NCBI RefSeq assembly: GCF_900109145.1
Contig: NZ_FNYY01000002.1
Coordinates: 1 to 64,000, forward strand
Source: Marinovum algicola
GTDB lineage: Bacteria; Pseudomonadota; Alphaproteobacteria; Rhodobacterales; Rhodobacteraceae
Length of the DNA stretch: 64,000 bases
Reading direction: 5' to 3'
In this document: positions 1-7,613 of the stretch, in pieces
Layout of the letters: each line of letters opens with the position of its first letter
How positions within the stretch are numbered: the first letter of the stretch is position 1
Position numbers and translations under genes: made by a program
The notes under the pieces: generated by a model
Seen by the model: the letters and a program-made list of their open reading frames with translations, nothing else
Database searches by the model: none
What the model was told of the DNA's origin: nothing

Positions 1-1
1 G

Positions 2-328
2 ATGCGGGAACGTCTTCGCGAGATCATCCGCCAAACCTGCGCAGAACTCGACGTGCACATCGTCAAGGGCGTCGTGGCGCGTGACCATGTCCACATGTTC
101 ATCAGTGTGCCGCCGAAACTGGCCCTCGCCACGGTCATGCAACGTATCAAGGGTCGCTCTTCGCGCCGGGTCCAGATGGAGTTCCCCGAATTGCGAAAGC
201 GCTACTGGGGCCGCCGGTTCTGGGCTCGTGGGTATTTCTCGACCACTTCGGGAAACGTGACCGACGACATCATACTTCAGTACCTCGAACTACATGGAAA
301 ACATGATGCTACCGGCGTCAGCCGGTAG
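2..328 (+). CDS. tnpA: IS200/IS605-family transposase TnpA (5'-truncated by window edge)
   Basis: This is a Y1 HUH-type single-strand transposase. The HUH pair is seen as HVH at residues 29-31 of the visible protein (context DHVHMFISVPP). The likely catalytic tyrosine is Y94 in the C-terminal helix (ILQYLELHGK). The 108 visible residues are shorter than the usual 130-150, and the family's N-terminal beta strand is missing, so the true start lies to the left of the window and the first in-frame ATG is internal. The stop codon lies inside a perfect hairpin, as expected at the right end of such elements. No accessory tnpB follows, so it resembles an IS200-type or REP-associated single-gene element. 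Whether it is still active cannot be judged without the left end. Confidence 0.9.
   Translation: MRERLREIIRQTCAELDVHIVKGVVARDHVHMFISVPPKLALATVMQRIKGRSSRRVQMEFPELRKRYWGRRFWARGYFSTTSGNVTDDIILQYLELHGKHDATGVSR
309..328. repeat. Subterminal hairpin of the IS200-like element (right end)
   Basis: A perfect 8-bp stem (CTACCGGC / GCCGGTAG) encloses a 4-nt loop (GTCA), and the last stem bases form the transposase stop codon. IS200/IS605 transposases recognise imperfect hairpins a few bases inside each end, and REP-type hairpins often carry GTAG at the base. The element border probably lies within about 20 bp downstream. The left partner is outside the window. Confidence 0.7.
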
Positions 329-482
329 TGGTTCACTTCAGGCACGTCGTCATAAAATTCGCTCTGAACACCGAATGCCGAACGAGGCATGTTGGCGCGA
401 TCAAGATCAGGAATTGGCGGCATGACACCCAAAACCGTTACACCTTAGGTCAGCCGCCGACGCCGGCATGGAATATACCCCG

Positions 483-513
483 TTGACACCGTACCTCGGT
501 ACGGCGGTTAGAG
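483..513 (+). promoter_or_regulatory. MerR-family (mer-type) operator/promoter
   Basis: A -35 TTGACA at 483-488 and a -10-like TTAGAG at 508-513 are separated by 19 bp, longer than the optimal 17. The spacer holds the perfect dyad CCGTACC-TC-GGTACGG at 489-504. Overlong spacers with a centred dyad are the hallmark of MerR-family activators. The arms CCGTAC-N4-GTACGG and their placement directly after the -35 copy the classical mercury-resistance operator layout. It lies about 35 bp before the start of the Met-rich exported protein. No merR-like gene is present in the window, so the regulator is elsewhere. Confidence 0.8.
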
Positions 514-546
514 TGCATTGGGAATCAGCAGTCCGAGGTGATCCCG

Positions 547-1140
547 ATGCGCAGACAAATCCGAAAAATCCACAAGTATGCCGCCGTATTTCTGGCCCTG
601 GGCCTCACAGCAGCGCCAGCGAGTGCCCAAACCGGCTCGATGTCCGAGGGATCGGAAATGACGCCGATGATGGACATGTCGGGCGGCATGGATATGGCTG
701 ACATTCCCCGTGTGCCACCTGTCTTCGGATATGCCACGGGAGAAGACATCCACTTCATCCATACGGAAGTCTCGGACCCCGGGATCGCCGGCATTCTGAC
801 CGACATGATGGGATCGCCTGTTCCGGTTGTCCCGTCATTGGCGGACATTCCGGCTGACCTCCTGGCGCCTGTCTATGTCTTCGAGAACGGGCTTCAGCCG
901 GACGGCCCCCGTGGGCCGCTGGGTTTTCAGCCAGACGTGTTCGACCGACCGGCAGGCACCGAAGCCTATACGCCCCTGCGCAAGATCATGCTGGTGAACT
1001 GGTCGGACAGCACCGAGCCGCGCGTCCTGCGCTCTGCCGAAGCCGTTACCAAGGCCGAAGCGAACAACGAGATTCGCATCTCCGACAGCGGAATCGTCGT
1101 GAACATGCCGTTTCTCACTTGGCCTGACGGTTCCCGTTAG
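547..1140 (+). CDS. Exported Met/Asp-rich protein, probable metal handling
   Basis: The 197-aa protein has a classical signal peptide (basic MRRQIRKIHK, hydrophobic core, APASAQ cleavage region). A Met/Asp-rich stretch follows, including MTPMMDMSGG and MDMADIP, typical of periplasmic copper ligands. The remainder is a conserved-looking domain with FIHTEVSDP, MGSPVPVVPS, GPLGFQPDVFD and a C-terminal VNMPFLTWPDG. I know of no assigned function for this domain. The ATG at 547 is preferred over an in-frame GTG at 538 because GAGGTG at 535-540 gives it a well-spaced ribosome site. It is the first gene behind the mer-like operator and is followed 120 bp later by a Cys-rich storage protein, suggesting a metal-induced two-gene unit. 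The metal role is inferred. Confidence 0.7.
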   Translation: MRRQIRKIHKYAAVFLALGLTAAPASAQTGSMSEGSEMTPMMDMSGGMDMADIPRVPPVFGYATGEDIHFIHTEVSDPGIAGILTDMMGSPVPVVPSLADIPADLLAPVYVFENGLQPDGPRGPLGFQPDVFDRPAGTEAYTPLRKIMLVNWSDSTEPRVLRSAEAVTKAEANNEIRISDSGIVVNMPFLTWPDGSR

Positions 1141-1260
1141 ACCCCGCGTTTTCGGCCCGCTCGCCTCTTTCTCGTTTCTCGCTGAACGAGCGGGCCGAAC
1201 CCGCCTGCCCGGCAAAAACGCCGGGCGGTCACCCCAAGAAACTCGACAAGGAGAATATCG

Positions 1261-1581
1261 ATGAATGACCAAGCCCTGAACGATTGCATCCAGGCTTGCC
1301 TCGACTGCACCACCGCGTGTGAAACCTGCGTGGATTGCTGCCTTGGCGATGCGGCAATGTCGGACTGCCTTCGCCATTGTCTCGATTGCGCGGAGGTCTG
1401 CCAGGCCTGTGCGCGGGTCATGGCGCGCAAGTCGCCGATGTCGAAGAAGTGGTGCGCCCTTTGTGCCGAAATTTGCGAGGCCTGTGCCGCCGAGTGCGAG
1501 AAGCACGACAAAGAGGCTTGCCAGCGCTGCACCGAGGCCTGCCGTCGGTGCGCCGAAGCCTGCCACAAGATGGCTGCATAA
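1261..1581 (+). CDS. Cys-rich four-helix-bundle copper storage protein (Csp family)
   Basis: The 106-aa protein contains 22 cysteines, almost all in CxxxC or CxxC heptad-like spacing along predicted amphipathic helices (DCIQACLDC, CVDCCLGD, CRRCAEAC). This is the pattern of DUF326/Csp proteins, which line the core of a four-helix bundle with Cys and bind many Cu(I) ions. There is no signal peptide, so it is a cytosolic Csp3-like form. GGAG lies 7-10 bases before the ATG. It probably shares the mer-like promoter at 483-513 with the upstream exported Met-rich protein, giving one periplasmic and one cytoplasmic soft-metal binder. Copper is the family's usual ligand; the operator type makes mercury or another soft metal possible too. 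Confidence 0.85.
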   Translation: MNDQALNDCIQACLDCTTACETCVDCCLGDAAMSDCLRHCLDCAEVCQACARVMARKSPMSKKWCALCAEICEACAAECEKHDKEACQRCTEACRRCAEACHKMAA

Positions 1582-1594
1582 GCCGACGCGCCGT

Positions 1595-1622
1595 GGCCGG
1601 GGGGGGCGTGCCATCCCCGGCC
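1595..1622 (+). terminator. Strong GC hairpin after the Csp gene
   Basis: GGCCGGGG (1595-1602) pairs with CCCCGGCC (1615-1622) across a 12-nt loop, 13 bp after the stop codon. No U-tract follows, so it may end or stabilise the metal-module transcript rather than act as a textbook intrinsic terminator. Confidence 0.4.
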
Positions 1623-2092
1623 CGCAGCGCAAGAGCACAGCGTCGGTGGGCCAAACTCTCAAAGGATTGCTCGCCGGGCAGGCCGGTTCGGTTCGCGCAT
1701 TTCAAGCCACTGTTGAAAACCCCAACCGGCGGGGCCGGAGATGGCTTCCCCACAAGCGCGACATCCGGCCGGGGCCGCCTTCAGGGCGATCCGGCCGATT
1801 TGCAGCAGGGCGGCGAGGGTGAGGGCCGTTGAGTTCGGGGGGTACGGACACAGCGCGCCCCGGGGTTGACCCGGGGCCCCTTGGGTGCGGGCAGACGAGA
1901 GACCGGATCATGAACTGAAAAGGGTCTGCGACCAGCTCCACGCGCCCCCCAGAAAATGCCCCGGAGGAAAGACACCCGCCGAGGTCTCCCGGGAGGGATG
2001 ACGGAGGAAACGGGCAGACGCCCCTCCCCTCGACGCCAACAGGAGTCGCGGTTCAAGTATCGCTCTCAGGAAAATCGGGGAAAAGGTGACCG
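1623..2092. other. Non-coding gap with one REP-like palindrome
   Basis: About 470 bp with no supportable gene; the open frames are GC-driven and lack ribosome sites. It contains a palindrome CCCCGGG-GTTGA-CCCGGGG at 1858-1876, related to the dispersed palindromes seen at 5130-5618, 13135-13153 and 40177-40193. The region separates the IS/metal module from the tRNA-Ser. Confidence 0.5.
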
Positions 2093-2182
2093 TGGCGGAG
2101 GAGGTGGGATTCGAACCCACGGTACGCTTTCACGCACGCCGGTTTTCAAGACCGGTGCATTCGACCACTCTGCCACTCCTCC
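2093..2182 (-). tRNA. tRNA-Ser (anticodon TGA)
   Basis: The minus strand reads a 90-nt tRNA. Acceptor arms GGAGGAG/CTCCTCC are followed by discriminator G and an encoded CCA. The anticodon stem CCGGT/ACCGG encloses CTTGAAA (anticodon TGA). A long variable arm typical of class II serine tRNAs and a TTCGAAT T-loop are present. Confidence 0.95.
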
Positions 2183-2384
2183 GCGCTTCGCTTCGTTAAA
2201 CGGCGGCAAGTGATTCTGCAAAGCGCTCTGATGCAGGATTTCCGCCGATCCGGCCTTGCGGGCCTTTTCTTGCATGCGGGCAGAGGATAAGCTGTCGGCG
2301 CGCGACATGGCGCAGGCAGTCTGGACAAGACCGGAAAACCGGCAAGGCCTCGGCAGAGGCACTCAAGGCGAAAAGGGCAAGATA

Positions 2385-3260
2385 ATGATTTCTCAGCGAG
2401 TTTCCGCGGTCGGCCGATCCCCCATGCCGCGTGGCGCACGGGTGCTGCTGGCCGGCACCGCGATCTGGCTGCTGGCGGCCTGCGAGAACGGCGCACAGCT
2501 TCCCGGCTTTCTGCAATCCAAAGACAGCGCGGCCGCCGCCGCCCCGGCCAGCCGCGCGACCCGCCTGGTGGAGCGCGATGTCGAGGCGCCGGATGTGTTC
2601 CAGGTCACCGAAGGCGGGCTCTGGGACGGCCGGCCCTCGCTCGGCGGGGTCTGGGTGGCGCACCCGGATGTGCGCGAGCCCGAGCGGGTGATCATTCGCA
2701 ACCCCTCGAACGGCAAGTTCGTGATCGGCGCGCTGTTCCGCAAGGAACGTGCCACCCCGGGGCCGGAGCTTCAGGTGTCCTCCGATGCTGCCGATGCGCT
2801 GGGCCTGGTGGCCGGCCAGCCGACCAACCTCAATGTCACCGCGCTGCGCCGCGAGAAGACGCCGGAAACCCCGCAGGTGCCCGAAACACTGGACCCTGCC
2901 GGCCTTGACGCGCCCGAGGCGATCACCGCGTCCGAGCTTGACGCCCCCGCCGCCAGCGCCGCCGCGGCGATCGCAGCCGCCCCCGCCACGCCGCCCAGGC
3001 CGAAACCGGCGCCGCAGGCCGCGAGCCTGGACAAACCCTATATCCAGCTCGGCATCTTCTCGATCGAGAAGAACGCCGAAAATACCGCCGCCGCCATGAA
3101 ATCCCGCGGGTTGAACGCGATCATCAAGAAGCAGTCGAGCCAGGGCAAGACCTTCTGGCGGGTGCTTGTCGGCCCCGCCGCCAGCGCCGCGGAGCGCGCC
3201 GCCGCGCTCGGGACGATCAAGTCGGCGGGCTTTACCGATGCCTATGCCGTGACCAATTAA
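2385..3260 (+). CDS. SPOR-domain lipoprotein
   Basis: The 291-aa predicted lipoprotein has an N-terminal hydrophobic segment ending in a lipobox (WLLAAC, Cys33). A long Ala/Pro-rich linker follows. The C-terminal SPOR domain at about 217-291 (KPYIQLGIFS ... FWRVLVGP ... GFTDAYAV) is a fold that binds glycan strands stripped of stem peptides at division sites. The ATG at 2385 is chosen because it puts a signal sequence at the N-terminus; longer in-frame starts run into the tRNA-proximal region. It lies 36 bp upstream of a DD-carboxypeptidase gene and probably shares its transcript, which fits a septal peptidoglycan role. Confidence 0.85.
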   Translation: MISQRVSAVGRSPMPRGARVLLAGTAIWLLAACENGAQLPGFLQSKDSAAAAAPASRATRLVERDVEAPDVFQVTEGGLWDGRPSLGGVWVAHPDVREPERVIIRNPSNGKFVIGALFRKERATPGPELQVSSDAADALGLVAGQPTNLNVTALRREKTPETPQVPETLDPAGLDAPEAITASELDAPAASAAAAIAAAPATPPRPKPAPQAASLDKPYIQLGIFSIEKNAENTAAAMKSRGLNAIIKKQSSQGKTFWRVLVGPAASAAERAAALGTIKSAGFTDAYAVTN

Positions 3261-3296
3261 CCGCCCCGCCGAGGGCCCTTGCCAATCGGACCTGCC

Positions 3297-4469
3297 ATGA
3301 CGAGACATTTCGCCGCCCCCCTCCTCGCCTTCGCGCTGGCCGCCTCGACGGCGCTGCCGCTGCATGCCTTCGAAACCCGCGCGCAATCGGCTTTCGTGGT
3401 CGACATGACCACCGGCACGGTGCTGCTGGCCAAGGATGCCGACACTCCGCTGCCGCCGGCGTCGATGTCCAAGCTGATGACGCTCTACATGGCCTTCGAG
3501 GCGATCCGCGACGGCCGGCTCGATCTTCAGGAAAAGCTGCCGGTGTCGGAACACGCGATGTCCTACGGCGGCTCGACCATGTTCCTCGACACCACCGACC
3601 GGGTCAGCGTCGAGGATCTGCTGCGCGGGATCATCGTGCTGTCGGGCAATGATGCCTGCGCGGTGATCGCCGAGGCGCTGAGCCCCGATGGCACCGAGGC
3701 CGGCTTTGCCCGCTACATGACGCGGCGGGCGCAACAGCTGGGCATGACCAATTCCACCTTCACCAATTCCAACGGCTGGCCCGCCGCAGGCCACCGCATG
3801 TCGACCCGGGATCTGGCGCTGATCGCCCGGCGGCTCATCGAGGATTTCCCCGAATTCTACCCGATGTTCGCCGAACGCACCTTTGCCTTCGACGGCCGCG
3901 CGCCGCAGAACGTCAGCAACCGCAACCCGTTGCTGCGGCTCGGCATCGGCGCCGACGGGCTCAAGACCGGCCACACCCAGGAGGCGGGTTATGGCCTCGT
4001 GGGCTCGGCCAAGCAGGATGAGCGCCGCATCGTCTTTGTCGTCTCGGGCCTCGACAGCGAACGGGCCCGGGCCGAGGAAAGCGAGCAGATCGTCAACTGG
4101 GCCTTCCGGCATTTCACCCAGTCCAAGGTCGCCGCCCAGGGCCAGGTGGTGGCCGAGGCCGATGTCTGGATGGGCTCGGAGATGAAAGTCGGCCTGGTGC
4201 CGGCCGAGGATATCGAAATGCTGGTGCCGGTACTGGCCAGCGGCAAGGTCAATGCCGAGGTCGTCTACAACACCCCGATCGAGGCGCCGGTGGCCAAGGG
4301 CGACCAGCTGGGCGAGATGATCATCTCGCTCGAGGGGCTGCCCGAGAAGACCGTGCCGCTGGTCGCGGATCGCGACGTCGCGGCGGGCGGTTTCATGAGC
4401 CGGGTGACGACAGCGGCCAAAGTGCTGCTCAAGCAATGGGGCGCCCCGGTGCCCGGCCTGGCCTCCTGA
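3297..4469 (+). CDS. D-alanyl-D-alanine carboxypeptidase (PBP5/6-type, S11)
   Basis: The 390-aa penicillin-binding protein trims the terminal D-Ala from peptidoglycan pentapeptides in the periplasm. The three serine-transferase motifs are present: SMSK at 56-59 (nucleophile S56), SGN at 116-118 and KTG at about 223-225. A Sec signal peptide (cleavage near PLHA-FE) and the C-terminal beta domain of PBP5-type enzymes are visible. The ATG at 3297 is preferred to an upstream TTG at 3279. It follows the SPOR lipoprotein and precedes tmk by 12 bp. Confidence 0.93.
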   Translation: MTRHFAAPLLAFALAASTALPLHAFETRAQSAFVVDMTTGTVLLAKDADTPLPPASMSKLMTLYMAFEAIRDGRLDLQEKLPVSEHAMSYGGSTMFLDTTDRVSVEDLLRGIIVLSGNDACAVIAEALSPDGTEAGFARYMTRRAQQLGMTNSTFTNSNGWPAAGHRMSTRDLALIARRLIEDFPEFYPMFAERTFAFDGRAPQNVSNRNPLLRLGIGADGLKTGHTQEAGYGLVGSAKQDERRIVFVVSGLDSERARAEESEQIVNWAFRHFTQSKVAAQGQVVAEADVWMGSEMKVGLVPAEDIEMLVPVLASGKVNAEVVYNTPIEAPVAKGDQLGEMIISLEGLPEKTVPLVADRDVAAGGFMSRVTTAAKVLLKQWGAPVPGLAS

Positions 4470-4481
4470 CCCGCGCGCCCG

Positions 4482-5093
4482 GTGTTCATCTCTTTCGAAG
4501 GCATTGACGGATCGGGCAAATCCACCCAGGCCCGACGGCTGGCCGAGCACCTGCGGGCGCTGGGCCGCGAGGTGGTGCTGACCCGCGAGCCCGGTGGCTC
4601 GCCCGGCGCCGAGGAGATCCGCGCGCTGGTCTTGCGGGGCGATCCCGACCGCTGGTCGGCGGAGACCGAGATCCTGCTGTTCACCGCCGCGCGCCGTGAT
4701 CACCTGGAGCGGACGATCCTGCCGGCGCTGGCGGCCGGCAAGGTGGTGATCTGCGACCGTTTCGCGGATTCGACGCGCATGTATCAGGGTCTCTCGCGCG
4801 GCGATCTGCGCGGCATCGTCGACCAGCTGCATGCGCTGATGATCGGCCGCGAGCCGGACCTGACGATCCTGATCGACATGGACCCGGCCCTCGGTCTGGC
4901 CCGCGCCAAGGGCCGCGGCGGCGTGGAAGAACGGTTCGAGGATTTCGGTGCCGGGTTGCAGGAGCAGATGCGGGCCGGCTTCCTGGCGCTGGCCGGCGAA
5001 TTTCCGGATCGCTTTCGGGTGATTGACGGCGGCCGCGCGGTGGATGAGGTGGCGCAAGACGTCGCGGAGCTGGCGGCGCGCGAACGGCTCTGA
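4482..5093 (+). CDS. tmk: Thymidylate kinase
   Basis: The 203-aa kinase phosphorylates dTMP to dTDP. The P-loop GIDGSGKST is at residues 7-15, followed by the TREPGG substrate motif and a DRF motif. It starts with GTG, 12 bp after the carboxypeptidase stop and without a clear Shine-Dalgarno, so translation may be coupled. In related genomes tmk-holB-tatD form one operon. Here the next gene, holB, is separated from tmk by 580 bp of repeat DNA. Confidence 0.96.
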   Translation: MFISFEGIDGSGKSTQARRLAEHLRALGREVVLTREPGGSPGAEEIRALVLRGDPDRWSAETEILLFTAARRDHLERTILPALAAGKVVICDRFADSTRMYQGLSRGDLRGIVDQLHALMIGREPDLTILIDMDPALGLARAKGRGGVEERFEDFGAGLQEQMRAGFLALAGEFPDRFRVIDGGRAVDEVAQDVAELAARERL

Positions 5094-5129
5094 GCTCCGG
5101 CAGTCCAACTGAGGGCGGCATCCACGGTG

Positions 5130-5618
5130 CCTCCCCGTCCCGGCCCCGCGCCGGGACCTCTCCCATGACGAACGGGACCTCTCCCGTGACGAACCACGGG
5201 GCCCCGGATCAGGTCCGGGGCAGGACACGCATGGCAATGCACCCACGCGCCGGCGCAGAGATCAGAGCAAACGGCGGTGGCCGCCGGTCCAGACGCCAGG
5301 CAGCCGCCACAACACCTCCCCGTCCCGGCCCCCGCGCCGGGACCTCTCTCATGACGAACGGGACCTTTCCCGTGACGAATCTCGGGGCCCCGGATCAGGT
5401 CCGCGGCGGGACACGCCTGGCAACGCACGCGAGCGTTTGCGCAGGGCCCAGAGCAAACGGCGGTGGCCGCCGGTCCAGGCGCGAGGCGGCCGCTACAGGA
5501 CCTCCCCGTCCCGGCCCCCGCGCCGGGACCTCTCCCATGATGAACCACGGGGCCCCGGATCAGGTCCGGGGCGGGACATTCCCGGTAATGCACGTGCGCC
5601 CCCGCGCCGGTGCCGCCG
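5130..5618. repeat. Tandem array of a ~185-bp composite palindromic repeat (2 full + 1 shortened copy)
   Basis: Units begin at 5130, 5315 and 5501 with CCTCCCCGTCCCGG, giving periods of 185 and 186 bp. Each unit contains a GTCCCGGC...GCCGGGAC palindrome and a CCCCGGA-TCAGG-TCCGGGG palindrome (5202-5220, 5388-5406 with one mismatch, 5553-5571). The third copy lacks about 21 bp between the two palindromes and ends near 5618. Open frames through it are repeat translations, not genes. Related single palindromes occur at 13135, 40177, 43881 and 49391. The array splits the tmk-holB operon. Confidence 0.85.
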
Positions 5619-5673
5619 CCAAAGGCCAGATCCCCCCTTCCGTCCGGCACGCCGTCGCACTACACCTGAGCAC

Positions 5674-6804
5674 ATGAGCGACGACCGTCCCCAGCCCGAC
5701 CAGACCGAAGGCGCCCCCCACCCGCGCGACACCGCCCGGCTGATCGGCCAGGCCGCGGCCGAGCAGGCCTTTCTCGAGGCCGTCACCTCGGGCCGGCTGC
5801 ACCATGGCTGGATGATCGCCGGGCCGCGCGGCACCGGCAAGGCGACGCTGGCCTGGCGCATCGCCCGACACCTGATCGCCCATCCGCCCAGCACGGCCGA
5901 TGGCGGCCTGTTCGGCGCGCCGCCGCCCCGCTCGCTGGATATCCCCGAGGATCACCCGGTCGCCCGCCGCATCGCCGCCGGATCCGAGCCCGGGCTGTTC
6001 AAGCTCACCCGGCCCTGGGACGACCGCGCCAAGCGGCTCAAGGCCGAAATCACCGTCGACGAGGTGCGCAAACTGAAATCGCGCTTTGCGCTCTCGGCCG
6101 CGGATGGCGGCTGGCGGGTGGTGATCGTCGATGCCGCCGACGAGATGAACACCAGTGCCGCCAACGCCCTGCTGAAGCTGCTGGAAGAGCCGCCGGCGCG
6201 CGCCACGCTGCTGCTTGTCACCCACCAGCCCTCGGCGCTCCTGCCCACCATCCGCTCACGCTGCCGCATGTTGCACCTGCGCCCGCTCTCGCCGCCCGAC
6301 ATGGCCGCCGCGCTCGACCAGGCCGGCGTCGCCGTGCCCCCCGAGGAGGCCGAGGCACTGGCTGCGCTTTCGGCCGGTTCGGTCGGCGATGCGATCCGGC
6401 TGTCGCTCAACGAGGGGCCGAAGCTCTACACCGCGATCCTGACGCTGCTCGGCTCCCTGCCCCAGCTTGACCGGGCCCGTGCGCTGGCACTGGCCGAGGC
6501 CGCCACCGCGCGTGGCGCCGAGGACCGGGTCACCACAATCTTTTCGCTGCTTGACCTGGCGCTGATCCGGCTGGCCCGCGCCGGCGCCTCCGGCCAGATG
6601 CCACAGCCCGCCGCGGCGAGAAACGAGGCCGAGATCTTTGCCCGCCTCGCCCCCGATCTGCGCCGCGCCCGCGCCTGGGCCGAAATCGGTCAGCAGATTT
6701 CCGAGCGCAGCCGCCACGGCCGGGCGGTCAATCTTGACCCTGCCGCGCTCATCCTAGATACGATGATCAAACTCCAGAAAACGGCGTCCGACCTGGCCGC
6801 CTGA
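5674..6804 (+). CDS. holB: DNA polymerase III subunit delta'
   Basis: The 376-aa clamp-loader AAA+ subunit contains GPRGTGKATLAWRI (P-loop), NTSAANALLKLLEEPP (the conserved clamp-loader segment) and an SRC motif (TIRSRCRML). Together these identify delta' rather than tau/gamma. The ATG at 5674 is chosen because family homology begins just after it; an open extension upstream is repeat-derived. It is followed 8 bp later by tatD, in the usual tmk-holB-tatD-hydrolase order. Confidence 0.93.
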   Translation: MSDDRPQPDQTEGAPHPRDTARLIGQAAAEQAFLEAVTSGRLHHGWMIAGPRGTGKATLAWRIARHLIAHPPSTADGGLFGAPPPRSLDIPEDHPVARRIAAGSEPGLFKLTRPWDDRAKRLKAEITVDEVRKLKSRFALSAADGGWRVVIVDAADEMNTSAANALLKLLEEPPARATLLLVTHQPSALLPTIRSRCRMLHLRPLSPPDMAAALDQAGVAVPPEEAEALAALSAGSVGDAIRLSLNEGPKLYTAILTLLGSLPQLDRARALALAEAATARGAEDRVTTIFSLLDLALIRLARAGASGQMPQPAAARNEAEIFARLAPDLRRARAWAEIGQQISERSRHGRAVNLDPAALILDTMIKLQKTASDLAA

Positions 6805-6812
6805 GGCGGATC

Positions 6813-7613
6813 ATGAGCAACCCGAAGATCACCGACAGTCACACCCATCTCGATTTCCCCGATTTCGACGACGCGCGCGACGCCATTGTCGCCCGCGCCG
6901 TCGAGGCCGGGGTGCATCGCATGGTGACCATCTGCACGAAACTGAAGAACGAACCCGGGGTGCGGGCCCTGGCCGAGACCTACGATCCGGTCTTCTATGC
7001 CGCCGGCACCCACCCGATGAGCGCCGCCGACGAACCGCTGGCCACCGCCGATGCGCTGGTGGCGCTGGCCGATCATCCCAAGTTCGTCGGCATCGGCGAG
7101 ACCGGGCTCGACTATCATTACACCTCCGAGAGCGCTGATATCCAAAAGAAATCCCTGCGCATCCATATCGAGGCGGCGCAGACGACCGGATTGCCGCTGA
7201 TCATCCATGCCCGCGCCGCCGATGACGACATGGCCGAAATCCTTGCCGCCGAGCACCGCAATGCGCCGTTCTCCTGCGTGATGCATTGCTTCTCCTCGGG
7301 CGCCGCGCTGGCCAAACGCGCCCTCGACCTCGGCTTCTACCTGTCGATGTCGGGCATCACCGCCTTTCCGAAAAGCGCCGAGCTGCGCGATATCTTTGCC
7401 GGCGCCCCGCTCGACCGCATCCTGGTCGAGACCGACGCGCCGTATCTTGCGCCGCCGCCCCATCGGGGCAAGCGCAACGAGCCGGCCTATACCGCCCACA
7501 CCGCCCGCAAGGCGGCGGAAACCTTCGGCCTCGACTACGGCGAATTCGCCGCCCGGACCGAAGCCAATTTCGAACGGCTTTTCACCAAGGCCGCCGCGTG
7601 GTCGCCGTCATGA
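6813..7613 (+). CDS. tatD: TatD-family metal-dependent hydrolase/DNase
   Basis: The 266-aa TIM-barrel amidohydrolase has the N-terminal metal motif DSHTHLDFP, EIGLDY-like GIGETGLDYHY, a histidine motif IIHARAADDD, CVMHCFSSG and the C-terminal ETDAPYLAPPPHRGKRNEP signature. TatD proteins are Mg-dependent 3'-5' nucleases; this close relative (YcfH/YjjV type) is usually linked to holB as here. Its stop overlaps the next start in ATGA. Confidence 0.93.
   Translation: MSNPKITDSHTHLDFPDFDDARDAIVARAVEAGVHRMVTICTKLKNEPGVRALAETYDPVFYAAGTHPMSAADEPLATADALVALADHPKFVGIGETGLDYHYTSESADIQKKSLRIHIEAAQTTGLPLIIHARAADDDMAEILAAEHRNAPFSCVMHCFSSGAALAKRALDLGFYLSMSGITAFPKSAELRDIFAGAPLDRILVETDAPYLAPPPHRGKRNEPAYTAHTARKAAETFGLDYGEFAARTEANFERLFTKAAAWSPS

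Noticed and set aside
2196-5246. 1016-codon open frame on the minus strand
   Set aside because: It lies antisense to the SPOR, carboxypeptidase and tmk genes; Arg/His/Gly-rich shadow composition and no ribosome site.
5165-5677. 170-codon open frame with repeated GAPDQVRG-like peptides
   Set aside because: Direct translation of the tandem repeat array; peptide repetition follows the DNA period.
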